Below, one piece after another: positions 1 through 7,178 of a stretch of DNA of 9,454 nucleotides. Source of the DNA: Chryseobacterium gleum (GTDB taxonomy: Bacteria; Bacteroidota; Bacteroidia; Flavobacteriales_D; Sanyastnellaceae). The stretch is from contig CALQJP020000063.1 in the NCBI GenBank assembly GCA_943330925.2, positions 1-9,454 on the forward strand, read 5' to 3'. A program made the position numbers and the translations under genes. The notes beneath the pieces were generated by a model. It was given only the letters and a program-made list of their open reading frames with translations, was not told where the DNA came from and did no database searches. Positions within the stretch are counted from its first letter, which is position 1, and every line of letters begins with the position of its first letter.

Positions 1-3000
1 TAGGCTCTAGATTGATTTTATAGTTCCACGTTTCGGAATACGTTTCGTTGTATTGTGTGTTGAGCGAAGGCAATTGCACAAGCCAACCATTGGCCGCAGC
101 ATTGAGGGCAAAGTTTTCGCCGGTTGGGTCGCCCCAGATGTCGGTGTTCTGCTGCCCAACAAGGAACGGAATTCCGGGGGCGTTGAAACTTTCATCCATA
201 CCCAGAATTTTCGAGGGTTGCGCATAACCTGGAAGCAACATTCCTTCGTTGCGCGTGTAAGTTCCGTTTACACTGCGCACCATCATCAGGAAGCGAAGCG
301 CCACATGGCTTGGGTTAATAGGATCGCGCTTTTCTTCTTTTTCCTTTTCATCCTTGCCAAATCCATCTTTCTTCGTTGGATCTTCTTTCTCGTTTTTCTT
401 TTTGTCGTCTTTGGGTTTCTTGCCTGTATTGATGTCTTTCAACAAGGGCACCTTGTTGTACAGCGTTTCTAAATTACCCTGCACATTGAGCTGCAATTGG
501 CGTGTGTTCTGAATGGTGTTGCCCAGTGAGTCTTGCGAGAAAGGCGCGCGGTCCCAGCGATAGGTAGCAGCATAGCGAGCATCGCTGCTGATGAAGTCAA
601 TAAGCGGAAACTTATCGAAAGGCAGCTTGTAGGTCACGTTCACGTTGTGGTTATAGGTAGTGTTGTTGCCACCTGCCTGTATATTGCTCCACACAGTGTC
701 TTTGTAAGCGTCAAACCATTCCGTGTTTTCCTTGTCAATCACACCGCGTGGCTCGCCTACCAGGGCTGTTGTATTCGCAGCGAAATCAAATTTCAGACTC
801 TTGGTTAAGTCGTATTTGAAGGTATAAGCGCGTGTCCAGTTCCAGGTCTTCTGCACTTGTGTGGTGAGCAGTATGTCGCTATACACACCGGTAAGCTCGA
901 GTGTGTTGTTGCGTATGCGACTGGTTTCATATCCGCGATTCATTTCGGTGCGGAAACCAATCTGCTTGTAGCTGGGATAGAAGTTGAAGTCCTTAATCCA
1001 CTTCAGGTATTTGGATGTTTTGATTACCGGTAGTTTTTCGAAGGGCTTAATTTCTTTTGGCTTATTCGTAAATGAATAATCGAATGCACCGAGGTAGGTT
1101 TTGTGAAGTCGCCAGTCGATGTTGATGTCGCGCTTGTATTCCTCGTTGTAGGAATAGGTCACCGAAAAGTTTTTAATGTTATAGAAGCGTTCCTTGCCTC
1201 CTCCGCCACCGGCAGGTGGTGCAGGGGGTGGCGTGGCTCCTCCCGCAGGCGGCGTTTTTCCGGCGTCGGCAGAGGCTCCTCCTTTCTTAGGGGAAATCCG
1301 CACATTGGTGAAGTTGATGCTGCGCCGCTTCACATAGTCTTGTGATTTCTTTTTGATGTCTTTATTGACATTGGGTAGGTCGCCCATTTCCAGGTCGGGC
1401 TGCAGCGGGCTGAAACGCGGTGTGTTGACGGTTTCCGAATAGCCTACATACATCGGTAGCGCCACACCCCATTTTTCAGGGAAGAACTTACCGAGTTGCA
1501 GAGTGGAGTTTGCATCAATTCCAACCACTGTTTTTTGCTGTCGCTCTTGCACGGTTTGTTCGAGCGTGCCCCATCCTGGTGTCGACATGTTTCCGGCAAC
1601 AGCCAATGTGGCGAAGTCGGCAAGTGTTGCATTCAGGCGCGCAACCGCTGCCCAACCTCCAGTTTCATCAAACTCCGACAAGCGCAGCTCATTCACCCAA
1701 ATCACGGCGCACTTCGATTTGCCATCGTCGTCTGTCGCAAACACGTTTCCTAATTTGGCGGGATTGCGCACACCGATCATGAGGATGGTAACGTTCGCGA
1801 TATTCGGATTTCCTTTCACGGTGATTTTCGCATCGCCCACGCGAGAAGTGTATTCGCTGGAAATAGGGGTGCCGGGCGGACGATTTGCCTTCAGGTTTTG
1901 AAGGTCCTTGATGAAGATGTCGAAATTGTTTTCTTCTGGCCAAATAGCCTCATCGTCGCTCGTGTACCACGGAGTAGCCTTCATCGGAATTTCGTACTCG
2001 TAGTAGTTGTCGTTGAAATCGGAACCCAGGCGAATGAACACAGTAAGGTCTTTGTCTTTCAGTTCGCTTTCAATTCCCAGTGCTTCTGCGTGCGAGAACA
2101 TGCGCAAACGCTTGTATTGGCGTAAGTCGAAGTTTACTGTGCGATACGCTGCGCGTGAGTCGCCATCTTCGAGATTGCAAATTTGATACGACAACGATTG
2201 CTCATTCAGACTGCGCAAGTTGGCACTGGCTACGTCTTGCTCGCGAATGATGCCGGGAGGAACCACGTAAGGCACAGGCTCACGATTTCCATTTTCTTCG
2301 ATGTTAACTGCGGCGATGTTGAAAATGGTTGGCGGCGGATCGCCCATTTCAATTTCTCCGGGCGATTTCAATGCGCCGTCGAATTTGCGCCATTCGCCGC
2401 GTACCAATTCCAATCTCGCGAAGCGAAGTGTTACAGGTTGTTGCCACCCTTTCAGGAAAACACGCATGTAGCGAATAGAGCGGAAGTCAGCAATTCCACC
2501 GTAGCGGTTTTCAAATTCTTTGATTGGAATTTTGAATTGATACCAGCGAATTTTTCGCTCCGTGCCGTCAGCTACCGAGCGGGTAGTTTCGAAACTGTCT
2601 GTGATGTAGTTGCGGCCAATGTTTGCTTCGCCCAAATCATTTTTTCTCAGACTAACGCGGTATTGAAAATAGCTTTCAATATTGTTCAGTGTAATGTCCT
2701 GGTTGATGTCTTCTGAGTTTGGAAGGGTCGTAGCGGTAATGGGATAGCCGTCGGGTGTAGCAGTGTTGGAGTTGCCTTCGTTGTTGTTGAAGTAAACGTA
2801 GCGCTCCAGTGTATTCAACTCCGCTCCATCTGCCTGTGAGCTGCGGAAATACTTGAAGTCATCGTTCGATGGGTCTTGCGCATAAGCGGAGTAGGCTGAA
2901 TCATTGAGGTAGCTGTTCACTTCCGTCAACCAATCCGAGAAGAAGCCTGATTCAGAATTGCTGTTCAACCCGTCCAATCCAATGTCTTGTGAGGCATAAC

Positions 3001-6000
3001 TGCCGGTTGAATTATCGAATGCATTTACAACGTTGAAGTTGTTGGGTGAGGGGTAAAGGCCCCAGGTTGAAGTGTCAGTATCTAAGGGTGAGTTTGGACT
3101 TGGGAATCCGTTTTCGTACGTCCAGTTGTTGTCGTTTAACACGTCTTCCGAAACGTTACCTAAGTTGAAATACAAGTCACCGCCGTTGGTGTTTTCGCTG
3201 TCGTCGTTGAACGGGTCCATCAACCAGAATTGAATGAACTGTACGTTGCTCGCTTCAAAGTCGGTAGTCGTCAATGCGCGTTGTATTCCACCCCATCTGC
3301 TTTCCGGGTCGAGGAGTTTTCCGGTTTGCGTTAACCCTGCCGATTCGTTTGTTCCGAACGGACGCTCGAAGTTGTATTGGCCCCGTTCAGAGGGTTGATA
3401 GTTCAAGTCGAACGTAGCAATGTTCGGCGGAGTTCCCGGAGGCAGTTGTCGGTTCGGGAATACTTCACTTTCCAGGATTTCGCGCATGCGATGATCGCTG
3501 TACCAGTTGTCGTCAATAATGTTCTGTGGCGTGAGTCCGCTCGTGGTGCGGAAGAACAACGGGTCAATTACATACCAGCTCAAGCGTGCACGGTTGTAAT
3601 TGTAGATAAGACTATCCTCGAAATTTCCTTCGGGAAACAAGTTGGTTTGTTGCTTTGGCGTACTAGCCATGAACCATTGGTTGAGGCTGCGTAAATCGAT
3701 GATGCTTTGGCTTCCTTCAAAATCGTCGAGGTACGAGTTACCATCTTTGGAAATCGCCCTGCTGTGACCAGGAAACAACTTTGCTCCTTCAGCAGAAAAC
3801 GAGATATTTGATTTTGCCTTGGTATCAATCAGTGGTATGCGGTCAACCAATTGTGTAAGCCAGGGTGCTTCTTTTTGGTACGCCAGATCAAGGCCGAGCA
3901 CGGTGTTGTTGACAGGCTCATCCCCCATGTTCACCTTTTGAGTTACCGGGCGTTCACGCAAGTTGAGGAAGGTGGCGCCAGCTGCAAAGTGTTCATTGAA
4001 TTTGTAGTCGAATCGACTTCCAATCATGGTCTTGAATTGCAGATTAAACATGGAGTTGCTCTCAGTCGAAACCTTGATGGGTTGACCGCTGCTCAGGATG
4101 CCTTCATTCAAAATGCGCACACGCCCCAAGTTGTAATCGACGGTATAGTCTACACCCTCAGTGAGTTTAATTCCACCAGCCGTTACCACTACCGATCCTT
4201 GTGGAATATTCAAGGCATTGAGCGAAATTTCAGAGCCCGATGAAGACTGATATTGCCCTTTGATGCGATAGCGGTTGAGATTCGGAAAAAGAATTTGCGC
4301 CGCTGTTTTGGTAGAGTCATACAGTGGTTGGAACACAACCTGCGAAATAATCTGATTGGCCAAAGCGTCTTGCCCAGGCAGTCCGTCACGGATTTTTTTC
4401 GCGAGGTGATTACCAAAGGGTTCTACCACCGGAAAGTAGATGCGGCCGTTTTGCGCATCGATGAGCCCCCCATTGGTGGATGCATTGGGAATGAAGTCGA
4501 AGAACCCATCGGGGTAGGGCATTTGCTGTGCGTCAATCTTATCGAGGTTGAGCACTTGAAGCAGTATTTGTCCATCGAGCGGTTGTCGAGGAATGTAGTT
4601 TTGGTTTACTCCCGTAGTAGGGTTGTTGTACCAAACATCGAGTCTGAAATTTTCAGGAGCAATGCCGAACGCGCCGAGTGAATAGACGTTCTTCATCATG
4701 TTGGCCCACAGCGGAGCTTGCGCGTTGTTACTCAATTTCACGCGCGTAATACTGGGTTTGAGCAACTTCAGAATGAGCGCCTGAGGGGCAGCAAAGCCAT
4801 CTTGTGAAATGGTACCTACTTGATAGGTGTTGCCGTTGAGCGTGTATTCATAGGAAACCGCAAGCACTTCGGCATTGTTGAGCGATTGTTTCAATGAGAT
4901 GAAGCCGAGGCGCGTATTGTAACTGAATTCGGTAGGTGTGAGCTTACGCATGTTGTTTACGCGCTCGTAGTGCGTGCCGTTTTGCATGTTACTATAACCT
5001 CCTGCAGTGTTGGTTGAGAGCGCCTGTATGGCTTGGCTGCCGCTGAGCACACCTTGTGAGAAAGCAGAGTTCGGATTGGACGGATCGGTTCCGGTTGTTT
5101 CGAGGTAAATGTCGTTGTTGAGGTTCGAAGGATTGCCGGCTGTCGTAACTGCAATGTTGGAGTTGTCGAAGAGAATGTTGTCTTGCAGAGGCAATCCACC
5201 GGCGCCATCGGTAATGTCGCTCGACATATATTCCGGTGCCTCACCGAGGTCAGTGAAGGCAACGGCGTTGCGCACATCCTGTGTGTTCGACTGCAAATTC
5301 ACCAGCCATACTTCAATACGCGTGATGTTCACGCCGCTGCCTACGACAGGCAGTGACCCCATGGCGCGGTCGTATTCTTCGCGAAACCAGCTCGAAAGGA
5401 AGTAGTGACGATTCGCTTCGTAGTTGTCGGCGGTGATGTCGTAGTTGGTCGATTGTGCTCCTCCTTGAATCGTAATCTCTTTGCGTTCGCCGCGCTGCTG
5501 TGATACAACGGTTGTGTTGCGCAGTCGGCCCCACTTAGTTGAGACCTTGGCGCCAAACAAACTGCTGCTACCTTGAATGAGCGATCCGCTGAGTGGCATC
5601 GAAACGTTACCCAATTCAATACCCTGGATGATTTGGTCTTCGTCGCCGGTGTATTGCAGCTTCATCTGGTTTTCAAAATCGAACGTGCTCTCGGTGTTGT
5701 AGTTCACATTCAGCTTCATGCGGGTACCAATGTTACCCACCACATTCAGCTGAATTTTCTGGTCGAAGTTGAAGGTAGTGATGCGGCGCTGACGCTCGGG
5801 AATACGAGGGTTGTCGGTTTTGGATGAGTTTACTCCGAAGGTAAGTTCAGCAGAGCCCTGCGGGCGGATTTCAATTTCATTAGAGCCGAAAATGTTCTCG
5901 AATCCTTCACTGCCGATTTTGATGACTTTAGAATACTCGCGATTGGCCTCGTCTTCCTCTTCTTGAATCTCTTTCCAATAGGAGCTGATGTTCTCGCTTT

Positions 6001-6376
6001 GCTGGCTTTCCATGTACTCTTCGAGCGTCATGGATGTGCGGGGGCGATAGTCGAATTTCCCTCCTACGGATTGTACTACTTCATATTGCCCGGTGATCGG
6101 GTTGTATTCAACGGAATACTGAATGTTGTCGGGAAGTGGAATATTGATGCCGCCGGCATCGTCGGAGGGATTTACGTTGTCTTCTACCGGCCACACCAAG
6201 TCTCCAATGGTGTCTGCTGCAGCAATTTCAGTTGTGGGGCGTTTGGGTGATGTAGAAGCTAAATGACGATAGTTTGGATTGGCCATCCCCAGCCATACCA
6301 GCGCACTAAACGACAGCACAAAGCAAAGCCTTGCAGCCAAAGCTAGCTTGTTGGATGTCAGTATTCTTCTCGTCAC
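1..6376 (-). CDS. sprA: SprA, type IX secretion outer-membrane translocon (3' end beyond window)
   Basis: SprA (Sov in Porphyromonas) is the very large single-chain outer-membrane beta-barrel through which type IX secretion clients leave the cell; it is needed for secretion and, in gliding species, for motility. I translated the minus strand from 6376 to base 2 and found 2125 sense codons with no stop or frameshift. In order: a signal peptide (residues 1 to about 32), an acidic helical stretch (116-150), the conserved N-terminal segment with LFGAKVSTKWG (273-283), the segment PWLTQLVDRIPLID starting at 838, the hallmark SYLDDFEGS (881-889), a Pro/Gly insert (1699-1727), a Lys/Glu insert (1986-2017) and ETYSETWNYKINLEP (2111-2125), typical of the approach to the SprA C-terminus. 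Known SprA proteins have about 2400 residues, so roughly 250-350 are missing off the edge. The GTG start is the only sensible one: an in-frame TAA lies seven codons upstream (6395-6397), and the first ATG (codon 31) would remove the signal peptide. It overlaps ruvA by four bases. Confidence 0.97.
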   Translation of the reverse strand, partial: MTRRILTSNKLALAARLCFVLSFSALVWLGMANPNYRHLASTSPKRPTTEIAAADTIGDLVWPVEDNVNPSDDAGGINIPLPDNIQYSVEYNPITGQYEVVQSVGGKFDYRPRTSMTLEEYMESQQSENISSYWKEIQEEEDEANREYSKVIKIGSEGFENIFGSNEIEIRPQGSAELTFGVNSSKTDNPRIPERQRRITTFNFDQKIQLNVVGNIGTRMKLNVNYNTESTFDFENQMKLQYTGDEDQIIQGIELGNVSMPLSGSLIQGSSSLFGAKVSTKWGRLRNTTVVSQQRGERKEITIQGGAQSTNYDITADNYEANRHYFLSSWFREEYDRAMGSLPVVGSGVNITRIEVWLVNLQSNTQDVRNAVAFTDLGEAPEYMSSDITDGAGGLPLQDNILFDNSNIAVTTAGNPSNLNNDIYLETTGTDPSNPNSAFSQGVLSGSQAIQALSTNTAGGYSNMQNGTHYERVNNMRKLTPTEFSYNTRLGFISLKQSLNNAEVLAVSYEYTLNGNTYQVGTISQDGFAAPQALILKLLKPSITRVKLSNNAQAPLWANMMKNVYSLGAFGIAPENFRLDVWYNNPTTGVNQNYIPRQPLDGQILLQVLNLDKIDAQQMPYPDGFFDFIPNASTNGGLIDAQNGRIYFPVVEPFGNHLAKKIRDGLPGQDALANQIISQVVFQPLYDSTKTAAQILFPNLNRYRIKGQYQSSSGSEISLNALNIPQGSVVVTAGGIKLTEGVDYTVDYNLGRVRILNEGILSSGQPIKVSTESNSMFNLQFKTMIGSRFDYKFNEHFAAGATFLNLRERPVTQKVNMGDEPVNNTVLGLDLAYQKEAPWLTQLVDRIPLIDTKAKSNISFSAEGAKLFPGHSRAISKDGNSYLDDFEGSQSIIDLRSLNQWFMASTPKQQTNLFPEGNFEDSLIYNYNRARLSWYVIDPLFFRTTSGLTPQNIIDDNWYSDHRMREILESEVFPNRQLPPGTPPNIATFDLNYQPSERGQYNFERPFGTNESAGLTQTGKLLDPESRWGGIQRALTTTDFEASNVQFIQFWLMDPFNDDSENTNGGDLYFNLGNVSEDVLNDNNWTYENGFPSPNSPLDTDTSTWGLYPSPNNFNVVNAFDNSTGSYASQDIGLDGLNSNSESGFFSDWLTEVNSYLNDSAYSAYAQDPSNDDFKYFRSSQADGAELNTLERYVYFNNNEGNSNTATPDGYPITATTLPNSEDINQDITLNNIESYFQYRVSLRKNDLGEANIGRNYITDSFETTRSVADGTERKIRWYQFKIPIKEFENRYGGIADFRSIRYMRVFLKGWQQPVTLRFARLELVRGEWRKFDGALKSPGEIEMGDPPPTIFNIAAVNIEENGNREPVPYVVPPGIIREQDVASANLRSLNEQSLSYQICNLEDGDSRAAYRTVNFDLRQYKRLRMFSHAEALGIESELKDKDLTVFIRLGSDFNDNYYEYEIPMKATPWYTSDDEAIWPEENNFDIFIKDLQNLKANRPPGTPISSEYTSRVGDAKITVKGNPNIANVTILMIGVRNPAKLGNVFATDDDGKSKCAVIWVNELRLSEFDETGGWAAVARLNATLADFATLAVAGNMSTPGWGTLEQTVQERQQKTVVGIDANSTLQLGKFFPEKWGVALPMYVGYSETVNTPRFSPLQPDLEMGDLPNVNKDIKKKSQDYVKRRSINFTNVRISPKKGGASADAGKTPPAGGATPPPAPPAGGGGGKERFYNIKNFSVTYSYNEEYKRDINIDWRLHKTYLGAFDYSFTNKPKEIKPFEKLPVIKTSKYLKWIKDFNFYPSYKQIGFRTEMNRGYETSRIRNNTLELTGVYSDILLTTQVQKTWNWTRAYTFKYDLTKSLKFDFAANTTALVGEPRGVIDKENTEWFDAYKDTVWSNIQAGGNNTTYNHNVNVTYKLPFDKFPLIDFISSDARYAATYRWDRAPFSQDSLGNTIQNTRQLQLNVQGNLETLYNKVPLLKDINTGKKPKDDKKKNEKEDPTKKDGFGKDEKEKEEKRDPINPSHVALRFLMMVRSVNGTYTRNEGMLLPGYAQPSKILGMDESFNAPGIPFLVGQQNTDIWGDPTGENFALNAAANGWLVQLPSLNTQYNETYSETWNYKINLEP
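326..421 (-). repeat. Lys/Glu/Asp-rich insert in SprA
   Basis: Residues 1986-2017 hold 13 Lys, 6 Glu, 5 Asp and 1 Arg among 32 positions (for example KKPKDDKKKNEKED). The insert lies between VPLLKDINTG and DPINPSHVALRFLMMVR, where regular strand-like sequence resumes. A highly charged disordered loop is the natural reading. The complementary strand is rich in TTT/TTC and produces a spurious plus-strand hydrophobic reading frame at 53-472. Confidence 0.85.
1196..1282 (-). repeat. Pro/Gly/Ala low-complexity insert in SprA
   Basis: Residues 1699-1727 consist almost only of Gly, Ala, Pro, Ser and Thr and end in five glycines (GGASADAGKTPP to PPAGGGGG). It separates a segment ending in VRISPKK from one starting KERFYNIKNFSVTYSYN, which looks like a barrel strand again. 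The composition predicts a flexible loop between two strands. The reading frame stays intact on both sides, so it is an in-frame expansion, not damage. Confidence 0.85.
3710..3742 (-). other. SprA signature motif GNSYLDDFEGS
   Basis: Residues 879-889 of the SprA product read GNSYLDDFEGS and are followed by QSIIDLRSLNQW. This block, about 40 residues after the PWLTQLVDRIP segment, is among the best conserved parts of SprA/Sov proteins as I recall them. It is the strongest single piece of evidence for the family assignment. I know of no catalytic role for it. Confidence 0.7.
6278..6376 (-). other. Predicted Sec signal peptide of SprA
   Basis: The first 33 codons after the GTG start encode a basic N-region (MTRRILTSNK), a hydrophobic core (LCFVLSFSALVWLG) and a small-residue exit (MAN), a standard Sec signal peptide layout, expected for an outer-membrane barrel protein. 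The likely cut is after the alanine at residue 32, but the exact site is inferred. This segment supports the GTG start, because starting at the ATG of codon 31 would leave no signal peptide. Confidence 0.8.
6373..6376 (-). promoter_or_regulatory. GTGA stop-start overlap coupling ruvA to sprA
   Basis: The TGA stop of ruvA (6375-6373) and the GTG start of sprA (6376-6374) share the tetranucleotide GTGA. Such overlaps usually mean that a ribosome finishing the first gene re-initiates on the second. No clear Shine-Dalgarno sequence precedes the GTG and there is no room for a separate promoter outside ruvA coding sequence, so sprA expression probably depends on ruvA translation. The overlap is seen directly; coupling is inferred. 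Confidence 0.8.
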
Positions 6377-6963
6377 AGTTGCTTCAATACTTGCTTAATC
6401 AGGTCTTCTAAGGCAATTCCAGGCTGCATGACCATGATTTTGTCAATGAGTTTTTCGGTTTTGGTTTTATCTAATCCTAATAAAGTCAGGGCCGCTAACG
6501 CTTCCTGTTTTTGGATATTGTGCGGCACGCCAATTTTTTCGACCATTACTTCACCCGACTTGGCTACTTTGTCGTGCAGATCAATGATGATGCGCTCCGC
6601 CGTTTTCTCGCCAATTCCCTTAATGCGTTTGAATCCGGCCACATCGCGCATCAAAATCATTTGCTTCACCTCTTCAGTGCTCAGGCCGCTGAGCACCATC
6701 CGAGCGGTGTTGGGGCCAACACCGCTTACAGAAATGAGCTTGCGGAACACGTCGCGCTCTGATTCGTCGGCGAAGCCGAACAAATGTGTCGAAAAGTCAT
6801 TGCCGTTTATGTTGAAGTGAGTATACATGGTAATGTTCTCTGCCTCACCGAGCTTACCGAAAGTTCCAAGTGAAATGTGCAGGTAATAGGCCATGCCATT
6901 GCAGTCTACAACAGCATGCACTGGACTTTTCTCAACTAGTTTACCTCGAACGTAATGAATCAT
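6373..6963 (-). CDS. ruvA: Holliday junction branch migration complex subunit RuvA
   Basis: RuvA binds four-way DNA junctions as a tetramer and recruits RuvB, the ATPase that drives branch migration in recombinational repair; it acts in the cytoplasm. The product has 196 residues, close to the 203 of E. coli. Domain I, the OB fold, covers about residues 1-64 (MIHYVRGKLVEK to HLFGF). Domain II holds two helix-hairpin-helix motifs, SGVGPNTA (80-87) and KGIGEKTAER (115-124), which grip the DNA backbone. Domain III, the RuvB-binding three-helix bundle, covers about 151-196 (EALAALTLLGL to the C-terminus). The ATG at 6963 gives the canonical N-terminus; no Shine-Dalgarno sequence precedes it. One oddity: the hairpin that carries the acidic pin in E. 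coli (Glu55-Asp56) reads NINGND here, two residues longer with a single acidic residue. It is the first gene of the ruvA-sprA pair. Confidence 0.98.
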   Translation of the reverse strand: MIHYVRGKLVEKSPVHAVVDCNGMAYYLHISLGTFGKLGEAENITMYTHFNINGNDFSTHLFGFADESERDVFRKLISVSGVGPNTARMVLSGLSTEEVKQMILMRDVAGFKRIKGIGEKTAERIIIDLHDKVAKSGEVMVEKIGVPHNIQKQEALAALTLLGLDKTKTEKLIDKIMVMQPGIALEDLIKQVLKQL

Positions 6964-7126
6964 AGAAAAATGTATGCGGTAGGCTCCAACTAATCAAAGG
7001 GTTAGCTTTCGTTTAGGTTCGAGTCACCGCCAAAAAATTTGCGTTGCAAGGGTAGTTATGAAAAGTGAAACTGGCAACCTGCCGCGAGCAAAAGTTATTC
7101 AGTCTGATAATCAGGTTTTTGAAAAA
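6964..7126 (-). promoter_or_regulatory. Leader / probable promoter region of ruvA-sprA
   Basis: These 163 bases lie between the terminator of the upstream gene and the ruvA ATG and must hold the ruvA-sprA promoter if the terminator works. On the minus strand, TAACTTTTG at 7097-7089 matches the Bacteroidota -7 consensus TAnnTTTG in seven of eight positions, but I see no good -33 TTTG at the usual spacing. A second candidate, TAACCCTTTG, lies nearer ruvA with an imperfect spacer. The region is AT-rich just before the ATG, as is usual for starts in this phylum. I see no riboswitch or coding sequence. Confidence 0.35.
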
Positions 7127-7155
7127 GAAAAATCCCGGATTTACCGGGATTTTTC
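7127..7155 (-). terminator. Intrinsic terminator after the T9SS cargo gene
   Basis: A perfect 12-bp inverted repeat (GAAAAATCCCGG and its complement) flanks a five-base loop. Read on the minus strand it is followed by TTTTTC, giving a long T-rich tail. It starts 24 bases after the stop of the cargo gene at 7179. The stem has A and T tracts at both ends, so it could also stop plus-strand transcription. It should isolate the cargo gene from ruvA-sprA. Confidence 0.9.
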
Positions 7156-7178
7156 AAAGGCTTTATTTAGAGATGCGA

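Noticed and set aside
53..472. Plus-strand reading frame coding a strongly hydrophobic 139-residue peptide
   Set aside because: It is the complement of the Lys/Glu-rich insert of sprA; the runs of Phe and Leu come from TTT/TTC opposite AAA/GAA codons. The minus-strand frame is continuous SprA.
2183..2716. 177-codon plus-strand open frame
   Set aside because: It lies entirely opposite conserved SprA sequence; it has no recognisable domain and no start context, and long antisense frames are expected from the codon use here.
1..6376. Possible frameshift or pseudogene in sprA
   Set aside because: Translation from the GTG to the window edge stays in one frame for 2125 codons with conserved SprA motifs throughout; it lacks a stop only because the window ends.
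6428..6820. Plus-strand frames opposite ruvA
   Set aside because: Antisense shadows of a canonical full-length ruvA.
7015..7033. GGTTCGAGTCACCGCCA, resembling the T-loop and 3' end of a tRNA
   Set aside because: The bases flanking the loop do not form a five-pair stem, and no acceptor, D or anticodon arm is found upstream; most likely chance, though a decayed tRNA end cannot be excluded.
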